Shown: positions 32,516 to 43,686 of the stretch, in pieces | Position numbering within the stretch: the first letter of the stretch is position 1 | Layout of the letters: every line of letters starts with the position of its first letter | From: Dendrolimus kikuchii | Lineage: Eukaryota; Arthropoda; Insecta; Lepidoptera; Lasiocampidae | Direction of reading: 5' to 3' | Assembly: GCA_019925095.2 (NCBI GenBank) | Contig: CM034403.1 | Span: 3,539,690-3,603,689 of the forward strand | DNA: 64,000 nt | Made by a program: the position numbers and the translations under genes | The notes under the pieces: model-generated | What the model was told of the DNA's origin: nothing | Seen by the model: only the letters and a program-made list of their open reading frames with translations | Databases searched by the model: none

Positions 32516-33722
32516 AGACATAATAAACATATACTGAGAACACCCGCCCACAAAAAAAGGCGTCTATTCTTATGCATCTCGATGCGCTGAATCAGAAAAT
32601 GGGTCAGTTTGGTCCATACACCCTCAAAACTCTAAAAAATGTTTTATGGCACTAAATCAAATATTATTATTATCCATTTCGATCTGCTGATTTTGAATTC
32701 CCTGAAAATTGCCATTTTTTAATCATAATAACTATAGCTTTTATCAATTTTCAGGGATTTTTTGCAATTTACTTTTATTTTCGAGGGCTATACGCCAAAT
32801 AAGCTTGAGATTCAGAATCAGCGGATCGAAATACATATGAATAGATGAGCCTGATCAAAAGTACAGACCACTTTTTTGTAGGGCCGTTTTAATTATATTG
32901 CTACAAAATAAAACGAACTATTAACGTTTCTTCATGTCTTGAAAAAATTTTCAAGATGCCAAAATACTCCCCTACTTTATTATTTTTTGACTAATGTTTA
33001 TCAAGAGCCGTTTTTATACATTTTTCTAAAATAATTCTAAGCTAGAAATGTCAGTTAATGTAATCGAGTGTACTAGAGTTTATTCTAAAATATCCTACTT
33101 TAAGTAGAAGTGAGTTATATATGTAAATATGAATGTACATATAAAAGTACATAACGTTCATATTGTTCCTATGTACATAGAACTTAAGAAGTATATTATA
33201 CTTACTTAAAAGTAGTTTTTACATTATAAAGTGACGAATTTAGTTGTTTAGTAGCGTGCCAAAAATATTGTAGCGGGCTATTACATGGTTTTGGGGTGTT
33301 GTTTTTTTGTTATATAAAAACCTGATCAGTTATCATAGGAGCCAAGCACAAATTACGACACACGATTTTCATGATCTTTTGACCTCCTCACTCTTCCGTG
33401 TCACATCTGGTCACATTTGTGAGATTCCTCCCTGTGACATCATATATTCTGCAATTTTACATCAAGTATTTATTAAATTTAAACAGTAGGTCCATTATTA
33501 GTTTTATTTTCATTATAATTTATTTTTTAATCATTTTGAAATGTGACGTCTGTAAATTTAGGACCCCTCCTTACCCTTGTCAGACTTCGTCAATCTTAAG
33601 TCCAAAGTATGGACCAACATTAACAATGATGTAAATCAATTTTTATAATATACAAATAAACTGGATCATGTTTTTATATTACTAATTACAAAATTAAAAT
33701 GTATGCTAGTTTTGTAATATTT
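32516..33722. other. Non-coding, no feature recognised
   Basis: AT-rich. 33535-33605 (TTTTGAAATGTGACGTCTGT ... AGGACCCCTCC) resembles 27277-27330, so a repeat piece is likely. No coding frame. Confidence 0.25.
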
Positions 33723-33946
33723 GATTTTATATTACGAGCAAAACTTAATTGCGTTCTTGAAATTCGTACACATTGCGCAGAACATAATTCAAATGTTCAC
33801 GAAGTAGAAATAGTATTGCGCTCTCGCTGTATCATTATCTGAATGCGCATGCCATCTCTTTCGCACTACACACTTGACTACTGGACCCGTGCAAGTAGAG
33901 CTAACTTCACTCGGGATGCATTTAAGCTTTGCTCGTAGTATAAAAT
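33723..33946. mobile_element. MITE with 25-bp terminal inverted repeats
   Basis: Left end GATTTTATATTACGAGCAAA and right end, inverted, GATTTTATACTACGAGCAAA; 224 bp. The inside is GC-richer and non-coding. Superfamily not determined. Confidence 0.6.
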
Positions 33947-34308
33947 CATAAGAAAAATCAATTTTAATTAAAACCGAGTAAAAGATAATGTAAATATTTT
34001 ATATTGATTACATATAATTAAAGAGTATTGCGTTAATATTCTGAACCTAACTAAATATATTTAGTTTTTAATAACAAGAAGGCAAAATTAAAAACAATAC
34101 AGCTCTGATATTGCAAAACAAAGACACTTGCTGAGTTTTTAAAATAATAATAGTTACTTTCCATCAGTGGTAGAAAAAAATCAAGGAGGGGGCGCTAAAG
34201 ATATCATAAGTTACCTTTACTTTTATCGTAATAAGAACAAAATCAAACCACATGCAAAGTTCAACCAGGTATGCCCCGCAAGGTGGGGGGCTCCGCCCCC
34301 CCCATGGC

Positions 34309-34553
34309 TACGTTCCATTAGGGACTCAACGACCACGATTTATCCCGTTCCACTTGCTTGCCGGCGTTACAATCGTAAACCCAAGTGGAACGGCTAGTCG
34401 ACCCACCTCTTGACATGGGTCGTTGTGAGCGTTGTGTGAGCGAAAATGATGACGTCATTAGTGACGTTTTCGCCACGACCACAACGACCGCGGTCGCTTA
34501 GTGGAACGGCTAACGGAGCATTTTGGGCGTAGTGAACTACAAATGGAACGCCC
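34309..34553. mobile_element. Probable MITE with GTTCCATT ends
   Basis: CGTTCCATTAG at the left and its inverted form AAATGGAACG at the right. GTGGAACGGCTA appears twice inside (34387, 34501), and there is a palindromic ATGACGTCAT at 34449-34458. It is preceded by a G/C-run hairpin (GGTGGGGGGCTCCGCCCCCC) at 34282-34301. Confidence 0.45.
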
Positions 34554-35395
34554 TAATATGTATCCGCCGCTGCTTTCCATAAAAAAATCATAGGATTAAT
34601 CATAATTGTGTATTTACTTTGATTGAGGCAAATGTCAAAAGTCCTCAACTATTTATTTAAATAAAACTGAATTAAACTGAAATTTAAAAAAAATGAAATT
34701 TAGAGAAAAAGATTAAACGAAATTACACTCGCATATTAAAAACTTTCATATCATTTAGTACTTCATTAGTTTACAAGTTGAATCGTTTAAATGTGTGTAA
34801 ATTTTTAGATTTTACAATTTAGTATACAAGACAGTTTGTTAGTTAATAAGTTTAGTATATATACATTTGGGTACTTAATTTTTGTGCCTTCAAACATTTT
34901 GTTTCATTTATTTTTGTTACCCTCTTATGTATAATTTTACATATAATAAATGGAACTTTAGTCTGTGGCTTGTCTTTTTATCATTAAAAACCTTATGACC
35001 CTTAACACAAGTCAATACTTTGAAAGTTGTATTTTTCAATAAATACATTCGAAATAATTTGGAAATGTTACCTGGATAAAAAAATCCTTTTTTATTTTTG
35101 ACACATTTCTAATGATTTTTATAATTTATACTATTATTATTTTAAACTAATTTAAATACTAAAAAGATAATAATTTACTTTCTGAAATAACCAGATTAAT
35201 GTTATCAGTCGAATAACTTATAACCTGAATGAATTTAAAAGTGAAATCATTCAACTATTTTATTCATGCATCGGACATTTTTAATTTTTCCATGTTATAT
35301 ATATTATATTCTATGAATAACTTTTATCTCGTGATTAAAAAACCGGCCTTAAGTTATAAATAAATTAATATAGGCTATGTAGCAAATTGCTGCTA
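34554..35395. other. AT-rich non-coding stretch
   Basis: No frame or repeat recognised. Confidence 0.25.
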
Positions 35396-35544
35396 GAGAG
35401 AAGCATGCCCAGAAGGCTGGCTGTATGGCAATGCTGATCCGTTGCGAGAAATACGAACCAACCTTTTCTGATCACGGGTAGCATCGTAGTTTCTTTTAAA
35501 TGTCGTTTATATACAAATAAAATAGATAAGTGCTTGACAGCTTG

Positions 35545-35980
35545 CGTACAACCAAAAGATTCTGGGGTACGGTAGACGGCCTGTCGTAAGAGAAGACAAA
35601 TCTATCCGTGCAGGAACGGAGAAAGAATACAATTGTCTGCGGCCTGGCGGCCTGTCGTAAGAGGCGACTAAACAACCCACAGCTATGTGGTAGGGTATTT
35701 GCTCGACTGGATGGCGACCACCCTTGGTCTAGAGTATGCCGCCATAACAACCTTGTGTTGTGTTTCGGCATTAGTGACCAGGTTCCAGTCTCCTTTAAGA
35801 GAGCAGCAGCACATTTGTAGCACCTTTGGTGTTGCAAGTGTCCATAGGCGATGGTAACTGCTTTCTATCAAGTGGGCCGTCTGCCTGTCTGCTGAACTCC
35901 TGCAATAAAAAATAAAAAATCAACCCACAGCCGGGCGTAAGGGCACTTGCCCATTTGGATGGCCACCCCTCCCGGGGCCC
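35545..35980 (+). mobile_element. D family repeat, full-length, with extra partial D pieces on both sides
   Basis: The complete copy runs from CGTGCAGGAACGG (35607) to TGCAATAAAAAATAAAA (35919). 35565-35606 is a second piece of the D head (GACGGCCTGTCGTAAGAG). 35922-35985 (CAACCCACAGCCGGGCG ... GGATGGCCACCCCTCC) is another internal piece. The cluster implies repeated insertion or a partial tandem duplication. Confidence 0.6.
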
Positions 35981-36084
35981 AATTCTGCGATTACTATTTT
36001 AACCAAACCCAAATTAACCACTACTATTTATTAATGTACGCAGTATATTGGAATACTGTAGTGTAGTGTGGAATCTATGCTATC

Positions 36085-36690
36085 AAGTACATTCTAATCG
36101 TATTGAAAGGATACAACAAAAAATTGTATTATTTAGCTTACTCAGACAATAAGTGTCGTTCTTTACAATCCTATGATGATCTCATTCAGCACTATAATAT
36201 TACACCAATATATATTCGAAGGAAAATATCAGACATTATAATACATACATACATATATAACTTCACGCCAGTTCCCTTGCTATTCAGGCTTATACACACC
36301 TCACTTGCTTCTTTGACATTCATAACTCTTGTCATGCACGCTCGTCTGTTCTTAAGGCTCCTAAGACATTATAATGACTTAGAATATTTTAAATGGAATA
36401 ATACTTTCTAGTATTACACTTCAAAATTTAACTATTTGTGTCCCCCGGAACGGAAGTCGCTTCATTATTCGCAAAGCTTCTAATTTTCCACAAATAAGAA
36501 GAACTAATATAGGCCAACATTCTCCCCCTATACAGAATGATGAACTGTAGTTATTCCGTATGTACAAAGGTCGACATATTCGTCGACTCTGCTCCTTCTA
36601 TTAAAAAACGACTCAAGGCTTTTTTCAAATCCTCTAACTTTGTCACACCTACTTGTATTTTGTTTTTACAACTCTAAGATCATACATACA
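36085..36690 (+). pseudogene. Jockey/CR1-type LINE C-terminal fragment, split by an R LINE
   Basis: Before the insertion the frame reads SNRIERIQQK-like and then YLAYSDNKCRSLQSYDDLIQ, HYNITPIYIRRKISD. After it (36376 on), phrases translating to NGSRF, NIGQHSP and DSAPSIKKRLKAFF continue the same protein type with further frame changes. This is the region after the RT domain in jockey/CR1-like LINEs. The sequence is decayed. Confidence 0.55.
36243..36363 (-). mobile_element. R family LINE, 121-bp truncated insertion
   Basis: Bounded by a perfect 12-bp duplication AGACATTATAAT (36231-36242 and 36364-36375). Contains the last coding bases and an (ATGT)n tail, with ~20 bases missing after TTCCCTTGC. 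Confidence 0.85.
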
Positions 36691-37048
36691 TAGTCCGTAG
36701 ATAAACAATTATATAATACATGCCGTGTTTGCATAAACAGAATATAGTGTTAAGTTATCTAACGGTTTAATCAATATTTAAAAAAAACTATATTCAATTT
36801 TGCAGGCCAATAAAAAAATTACTATCACGTCAAAATCGCCGGACACCTTCGTCTCAATCGTAGTTTTGACAAATTACGGTATTCTGTTAATTTCAATGGC
36901 GTGGCACGCCATTCTATCTTTATTAATATTTATAAGCGAATAATCGCGAAAGAAATGTTTAAAATTTGCTAGCTTTTAAATATTCATTTCGATTGACGCC
37001 ATTCCTGCTAATGGTAATGCCATTTTTTTTTCTACTATTATTTAAGAG
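36691..37048. other. Non-coding, no feature recognised
   Basis: AT-rich; no open frame or repeat identified. Confidence 0.2.
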
Positions 37049-37205
37049 GAGCCAGTAGCCTTAAGAACAGACGAGCGTGCATGCCAAGAGTTATGAATGT
37101 CAAAGAAGCAAGTGAGGTGTGTAAGAATAAGCCTGAATGGCGCTCTGTTGTCCGTGCCTACCCCGCAAGGGAACTGGCGTGAAGTTAGTTATGTATGTAT
37201 GTATG
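37049..37205 (+). mobile_element. R family LINE, 5'-truncated
   Basis: Last ~40 codons (MSKKQVRCVRISL in the alternate frame; ARELA-type end) and (ATGT)n. 10-bp duplication TATTTAAGAG at 37039-37048 and 37206-37215. Confidence 0.75.
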
Positions 37206-37227
37206 TATTTAAGAGAATACGAATTTG

Positions 37228-37468
37228 TGACACTTCTTTTTTTATTGCAGGAGATCAGCAGACAGGCAGACGGCCCACTTGATGGAAAGCGGTTACCATT
37301 GCCTATGGACATTTGCAACACCAAAGTTGTTACAAATGCGCTACTGCTCTCTTAAGGGAAACTGGAACCTGGTCACTAATGCTGGAACACAACTCAAGGT
37401 TGTTATGGCGACATACTTTAGAACAGGGATGGTAGCCATCCAGTCGGGCAAATGCCCTACCACCTGGC
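37228..37468 (-). mobile_element. D family repeat, short form
   Basis: T-tract and GGAGATCAGCAGACAGGCAG to CCACCTGGC. It lies 20 bp after the R insertion. Confidence 0.65.
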
Positions 37469-37534
37469 ACTATATCAATATTATTGTATTTTGAATATCT
37501 TCGCAACACCAAGATATTTGAAATAGCAGAATTG

Positions 37535-37790
37535 GGCTGGTCTAGAGTATGCCGCCGTAACAACCTTGAGTCGTGTTTCAACAGTACATTACCAACAATA
37601 GTAGTTGTACTGTTGTTGGTGCTGTACTGTTGATAAGTAGAAACTTTACCACTGATGTTGATCAGTGGTAAATTTCCAGTCCCCTCTTCGAGGCCGATAG
37701 CGCGTTGCAAATGTCCATAGACGACGGTACCAACTACTCATTAGGTGGACAGTCGGTCTGTCCGCTGTATTCCAGTAATAAAAGAAAGAA
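37535..37790 (+). repeat. D-related repeat with internal hairpins
   Basis: Keeps the D flanks (AGAGTATGCCGCCGTAACAA ... GTCTGTCCGCTGTATTCC) but the centre is replaced by two stem-loops: TTTACCACTGAT/ATCAGTGGTAAA (37647-37674, perfect 12-bp stem) and a CAACAGTAC/GTACTGTTG pair (37580-37633). Confidence 0.5.
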
Positions 37791-37981
37791 ATATATGTTG
37801 CGCCATCTAGTAATGTAAGGTTTAAGAACTTTTTTAGGTTACATTTCTTACTGAACCATTGCTGTTCCTAATATTCTAATTCCATGGCCGCGACGCAGAA
37901 AATATTATTAAATTCAACATAGACACTAACGGTCACTAAGAACAACATCGTATAGGGAAATTGCCACTTTTTATTTATCTG

Positions 37982-38150
37982 CTAGTGGTCTCAAATGTTG
38001 TCCTGCCCTGAAAAAATAAAAATCTAGAACCCAATTCCAGCGCCACCTACCGGGTCTAATTGTAACTCTGAACTACACCGGGACTCACTCAAACACATAA
38101 AATTTCATCAAAATCGTAGATCCCGATTCTAGCGACGAGTATTTTGTTTA
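37982..38150 (-). mobile_element. Helitron-like element, 3' end intact
   Basis: Minus strand ends GTTTGAGACCACTAG-type, with GGGCAGGACAACA just inside and ACCCGGTAGGTGGCGCTGG further in. The 5' end is decayed. Same family as 20025-20210. Confidence 0.5.
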
Positions 38151-39915
38151 GATTGATGGGTTACAATTATTGAAATTTTAGTAGGGATCCCTAATTTTTA
38201 TATATCCTATATTAATGAAGGATAATGTAGCATTCGAATGGTGAAAGAATTTTTCAAATCAGTCCAGTAGACAAACATACAAAAATACTATTCTTTCCTC
38301 TTTATAATATTTTTTCCATTATTCACAGTCATATGTTGTATCATCAGTCACATAAAAATCATAATGATCTTTTGTACGACTTTTTTTAAGATAATAGAGA
38401 CGTGATATCGAGCTTTAAAATTCGTAAAATTTATCCCCTTTAATTTTTGAGCTATGAAATGGATAATACTGAAAAAAATAAGTCAAAACTTAAAAAATAT
38501 TTTTTTTGCGAAAATTGATTTAGTTTGAAAAAAAAACGCGTCTAGTTTTTTAATCAAAGAGTATTTACAATGCTTAATGTACATTTACATAAAATATATA
38601 CATTAAATTATAAATAAATTAAACTATACTATAAATAAAACTAAAAATAAACTATATATACAAACTAAAATTAAACTATAAAATCTAGTACCAGACCGCT
38701 GTCAGTTGGAAACGTGCCCAAGAGACTGACCACATTGCCTCGCTGAATGGCAACGCTGATGCGTTGCCTGAAGTATAAACCACTCTTTTGGCCACGTGAG
38801 ACATCCACCAGACGTTTGGCTGCCTCGATAAAGCTTGAGATTTTCAATTAATTTCCTTTATAGGTATTCCTAACTCAGTGACTAAAACTAAACTGTTAAT
38901 ATTCACTATCTCTACGGAACACTTCACTATCCATGGAGTTCTTTTTTCTCTTTCTTTTGCCCGGGCGAAAAAGATTGCCCCGAGTCCTTTACTATTTATT
39001 TATTGCTAATATATAGGTTTTTTAGATTATATATAAATATATATTACTCTACTTTCTTATTAGGTAAATAAATGTTTACTATTGGGCTATCCATGGAGTT
39101 AGACGCACTTGCCTGTTTCACGCGTTAAATAAAAATTTTAGTCGATTATAAAAACCAAAGATGTTTACATGTTTTAAAAAATATTCGACTAATTTCCATA
39201 TTCTTCACGTAGGTCTTTGTACAATAGGAGCATGTCCAGAGACAAGTAATTAGTAGGCTTTATTGAATTCAATTCTTTCAATTGCTAAGTTACTTTGCGT
39301 TCAATTGGCAGTTGAATTTATCGCGATCTAGTTCACTTGTATTTTAAAAATAATTACAGTAAAATTTACAAATACTTTAATAAATTTTTAAAACTATTAG
39401 AGAATATCATAAGTTCGTAAATGTATATTGATCACGTGTTTCTTTTATTAGCCTGCTTCAACCAGTTTGTTTGCCATCTACGATCCCTGCAAGCTGCCCA
39501 ATCTGAAAATAAATAAAAATAACAACGTGTTCATATATGCCCGGTGAATTCAGTGTTAATTATATTGACCATAGTCAAGAGTACTCATACTTTGCTGTGA
39601 ACGTCCTCAGATATTGATTGTTGTATCCAAAATACGCACGTGCGTTAGTCGTAGTGCTTTTTCAGTTTAGAAATCATTGGATAATATCAGTAAGTATTTT
39701 TTTAAATATTCTGTTGAATTTAATTCTTAATGTGCCACAGTTATTTGGTAAAACCTGATTCCTTTAGTTTATTAGTTGAAATCGTCATGTCTGTCTGGTC
39801 CATAGAGAAAACTCATATTATTATATGTCTGGACAATGTATTTCTATGTCGTAATATTTTGTTCAAAACTACGGAATTTTGAAAAAAAAAAGATAGGTAT
39901 GTAAGTTTATTTTTC
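38151..39915. other. Mostly plain AT-rich DNA
   Basis: 38690-38850 is a dispersed-repeat piece (see 9000-9140). 39480-39560 and 39600-39710 have splice-like signals (TTTTATTAG; ATCAGTAAGT) but no coding frame that can be recognised. Nothing else. Confidence 0.25.
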
Positions 39916-39917
39916 TT

Positions 39918-40085
39918 TAGATAGATAACACTTTATTGCTCAGTAAAATAAACAAATGCATAATTACAATACTTCTTGGCAAAACAACAGGCGGCCTTAG
40001 CGCTAAAAGCGATCTCTTCCAGGCAAGCCAGCTTAAAAGAAGTTCTTAACTAATCTGGCGATGTAGGTGGAGCAGAAAAAAGATA
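39918..40085 (-). mobile_element. G family LINE 3' end
   Basis: GATAACACTTTATTGCTCAG, then GGCGGCCTTAGCGCTAAAAG and CTTCCAGGCAAGCC. Confidence 0.6.
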
Positions 40086-40247
40086 GGACTGTACAATTTA
40101 AATAGACATACTAACACCAATTTATAAATTTAATACATACATAAATCCATACAGATTTATAGAATACCAATATGTAAGTGTATAGGAAATAATCTAAATA
40201 AATATATTTATTAACATTATATATGACAAGCATTTTATATTAACATA

Positions 40248-40680
40248 CTAGCTGACCCGGCAAACTTCGTACCGCCTCAGAATCAATAAATAAAAAAGCT
40301 GAATGATAATTGCAGAATGTTTTAACTTTAGTAAAAAAATGTGGTGAAAACTTAACCAGAACAAACATCAAACGTTTGACATTCAAAACCAAAAAAATGA
40401 AAAAAAACTTCACTTTTAAATTTAATTTGATTTCTGAACGACTTTTAAATTTAATTGATTTCTAAACGACGGGACGAACATCAAATGTGTGACAGGTAGG
40501 AATAGTTTCTAAGAAGGGTAAGCGAAATTATTGTTTTTACTATATTCCAAGCATTTTTTCATGTTTACTCACTTTTAAAATCTTTCCTGGATTTCCACAA
40601 ATAGTTCAAAACCAAAATTAGCCAAATCAGTCCAGCCGTTCTCGAGCTTTAGCGAGACTAACGAACAGCGATTGATTTTT
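40248..40680 (-). mobile_element. Helitron-like element (GGGTCAGCTAG family)
   Basis: The minus-strand 3' end is CTAG at 40248-40251, with CGGGTCAGCTAG. The body is the inverted relative of 5991-6391 (CAGTCCAGCCGTTCTCG..., AATCGCTGTTCG). Its 5' end runs into a long (TA)n tract. Confidence 0.6.
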
Positions 40681-40696
40681 ATATATATACATATAC

Positions 40697-40755
<59 letters not shown>

Positions 40756-40756
40756 T
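40681..40756. repeat. (TA)n microsatellite
   Basis: About 70 bp of alternating TA with a few CATATA interruptions at the left. Confidence 0.9.
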
Positions 40757-40787
40757 ACAATAGATAAATAAGTAAATGTTTAATATA

Positions 40788-40975
40788 TTTATAATTGATC
40801 GTGTACTGGCGGAGGGTGATGTCAGGAGTCTTAAGAACAGACGAGCGTGCATGACAAGAGTTATGAATGTCAAAGAAGCAAGTGAGGTGTGTTAGAATGG
40901 GCCTAAATGGCGCTCTGTTGTTCATGCCTACCCCGCAAGGGAATTGGCGTGAAGTTATGTATGTATGTATGTATG

Positions 40976-41027
<52 letters not shown>

Positions 41028-41051
41028 TAGATAGATAGATAGATAGATATT
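40788..41051 (+). mobile_element. R family LINE fragment and long (ATGT)(AT)(GATA) tail between a 31-bp duplication
   Basis: R coding end 40793-40955 (TTGATCGTGTACTGGCGGAG to AATTGGCGTGAAGTT), then (ATGT)n to 40980, (AT)n to 41025 and (GATA)n to 41049. ACAATAGATAAATAAGTAAA and the next 11 bases occur identically at 40757-40787 and 41052-41082. That is longer than the ~12 bp seen for other R copies. Confidence 0.65.
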
Positions 41052-41085
41052 ACAATAGATAAATAAGTAAATGTTTAATATATGT

Positions 41086-41643
41086 ATTTAGTCCAGGAAG
41101 ATTAGTCAAATTAGGGCAAGAATCTCGGAATGAGAGATAGTCAGCTATAAACTTGTACAACCCTTTATTTTGGTACCCTAAAACTTGTCTTAAATACTAC
41201 CTATCGTAGGGTGACCGCGACTATAGCTATTCCAAGATCAAAAAATCGTATTTTTACACATTTATTGCAAATATCTCGCTTTCTATGGGTTTTATGCTAT
41301 TTGTATGTATTATAAATATTGTAGAGGATTACATTCTCTACTACCTTTGTTTCAACATTTTTTGTATATGTTGAACCATTTTCGAGATAGAGGGCAGAGC
41401 GCGCGCAGTGTTTAACTATTTAGAGTATCAATCGAGGTCAACCTGAAGTCCCGATTAAAAACACGCCGGACAAAGTTTATAAATTATTAATAAATATATA
41501 TTTCGAAATAATTTGAATTTTTTTATTAACTTTTGCGTTATAATTAATAAAAAAAATCAATAATTCAGTATCTATTCATTTAATAATACTTACCTCCTCG
41601 TGTAATTATAAAGTTATTAAGGAAAATAGTTTAATTACATTTT
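41086..41643 (+). repeat. Left long inverted repeat
   Basis: 558 bp. It pairs with 44464-45020, with small indels (for example, eight extra bases near 41104-41112). Confidence 0.75.
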
Positions 41644-41747
41644 AAGTAGAAAATGATTAAGTACACCTTTATTGAATTTCGAAAACTTATTGATTCTTTT
41701 GAAACATTAAAAATTATACCTGGGATATTGGACCCCTATTATACTTA

Positions 41748-43037
41748 GTCTGATCATAAATACTGTTACAATCAAAAAGAAACAAAATATTACATTTGAA
41801 TTTGAAATCTGTCGTTTTTATATGATTGTTCATTGTGTTTTCTCATTTTGGCGCCAATACATTGTACAATATTTTGCGATATTAAAATGGAGTGGAGCGA
41901 TAAAGAGAACCGAATCGATGTGATTGCATTACACAAAATAGGTATGGAGCCAAATGCAATTTTTAAAACTCTCCATACGCTTGGTATTTCTTACTCAAAT
42001 GTTTGTGTACTTAGCTATTAATAGGTACAATGAGACCTCCTCTGTTTGTGACAGAAAAAGACCTGGCCGTCCACGTAGTGTTCGTACGAAAAAGGTGGTC
42101 AAAGCAGTAAGGGAAAGAATTCGAAGAAATCCTGTCCAAAAGCAAAAGACATTATCTCGGGAGATGAAGACATCACCTAGAACCATGTCGCGTATTTAAA
42201 AAAAACGACTTAGGACTTGCAGCCTATAAGAGACGCACTGGTCATTTCTTAACTCATAATTTATAAAAGAATAGGGTGGTAAAATCAAAACAACTACTGA
42301 AGCGGTACGTAAAGGGAGGCACCGAAAATTTTTGTTTACGGATGAGCAAATTTTTACAGTTGAGCAACATTTTAACAAACAAAATAACCGTATTTATGTT
42401 CAAAGCTCTAAGGAAGCTTCTCAATTAGTTGACAGAGTGCAACATGGGCATTATCCATCTTCAGTGATGGTTTGGTGGGATGTTAGCTATGAAGGAGTGA
42501 CTAAGCCATTTTTTTGTGAAAAAGGCATCAAAACAACGCCACAAGTGTATCAAGATACCATTCTTAAGAAGGTAGTTAAGCCCCTTAATAACATCATGTT
42601 CAATAACTAAGAATGGTCCTTCCAGTTAGACTCGGCGCCGGGTCATAAAGCTCGGTCCACGCAGTCTTGGTTGGAAACGAACGTTTCGGACTTCATCAGA
42701 GCTGAAGACTGGCCGTCGTCTAGTCCCGATATTAATCCGCTGGATTATGATTTATGGTCAGTTTTAGAGAGTACGGCTTGCTCTAAACACCATGATAATT
42801 TGGAGTCCCTAAAACAATCCATACGATTGGCAGTGAAGAATTTTCCCATGGAAAAAGTCCGTGCTTCTATTGATAACTGGCCTCAACGTTTAAAGGACTG
42901 TATTGCAGCCAATTGACACCACTTCGAATAAGCTTTTTATATTTTAAATTGTTTTATATTAAACTAACACACTGTAAAACTTATAAATGTTATTTGCAAT
43001 AGAAAAAAATTCTTTGTTACAATATTTATGGCAAGAC
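41748..43037 (+). mobile_element. Mariner element, DD37D (maT-like), copy 2
   Basis: GTCTGATCATAAATACTGTT at the left and, inverted, GTCTTGCCATAAATATTGTA at the right; TA at 41746-41747 and 43038-43039. 1,290 bp. Inserted in the interior of the long-inverted-repeat element, upstream of the gene remnant. Confidence 0.85.
41887..42916 (+). pseudogene. Mariner transposase (DD37D), broken
   Basis: Same protein as 15594-16688. The start MEWSDKENRIDVIALHKIGM is in one frame to about 41990. A shift near TCTTACTCAAATG moves the middle (AINRYNETSSVCDRKRPGRP) to another frame, ending at a TAA near 42197. MFTDEQIFTVEQHF (first catalytic Asp) reopens at 42332. An in-frame TAA at 42608 precedes EWSFQLDSAPGHKA. 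Then SSSPDINPLDYDLW gives the third Asp, with 37 residues between the second and third. The end N* comes at 42914-42916. Clearly dead, by different lesions from copy 1. Confidence 0.8.
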
Positions 43038-43049
43038 TAGGTATAGTAT

Positions 43050-43652
43050 CTGAAGAAGAAAACTGCCCGGTTCAATCATTATTGGAGAATGGAGTGCGAA
43101 CCTTGTTGGCAATCTATAACACCCCAAACTCTGAGGACTGTATCGATCGTCTTCGCTATGCACAGTTCATCAAGTTAATATAACTGAATAAAGTGCAGTG
43201 CAGTGCAGTTATCAAATCGTCTACCAACGAATGCAGCAGCTCACCAACATTTCAACCGTGTTTATTATCAAGTTCAAACTTAGTTAGGGCATGATTTAGA
43301 ACCCTAGAATTGGGGTTGGATAATGCGTGATGAATTCCTGGAACTTGTTATGACGACGAATCCACCAGCTCCGGAGGAATTGCTTAACACAATATTCAAT
43401 AGCAACTGCAAGAATGGTTGTGGTTCACGATGTGGATGCAGGATAGGGTTGTAGTGCTCTTTAGCTTGCGGCCAGTGTAATGGGCCAGCTTGTCTTAATG
43501 CTTCACCATATCAGAGTGATATCAATGAAGACGGTACTTTTGACCCCGAAATCCTGGAAGAACTGTAGACAAATGTCGAAGAAGACGAGAACATAAAGGA
43601 ATTTGAAATTTTACAGCGACTGGAAGACGATGATGAAAAAGAAGAAAATTGA
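43050..43652 (+). pseudogene. Decayed gene with a CXC-like cysteine cluster, unknown function
   Basis: The first part (about 43050-43183) reads NCPVQSLLENGVRTLLAIYN in frame 2. After a frameshift the rest is in frame 3, from LPTNAAAHQHFNRVYYQVQT (43221) to the stop at 43650-43652, with four in-frame stops on the way. Key region: NPPAPEELLNTIF, then CKNGCGSRCGCRxGLxCSLA and CGQCNGPACLN (43407-43499), eight or nine cysteines in a CxxxCxxxCxC...CxxxCxxCxxxxC array like a tesmin/TSO1-type CXC zinc-binding fold. The tail is very acidic (LEDDDEKEEN). I believe similar C-termini occur in uncharacterised, multi-copy insect proteins, but could not search. It may be the element's own gene or a captured one. 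Confidence 0.5.
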
Positions 43653-43686
43653 AATTAGAACTTGTAGTTCTTATTATTATATATAA

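Noticed and set aside
39462..39540. Possible terminal exon after TTTTATTAG at 39462
   Set aside because: Two frames are open for 20-30 codons but neither product is recognisable, and there is no partner exon.
40575..40925. 116-codon minus-strand frame with a long Tyr-Ile repeat
   Set aside because: It is a translation of the (TA)n microsatellite flanked by LINE and Helitron sequence.
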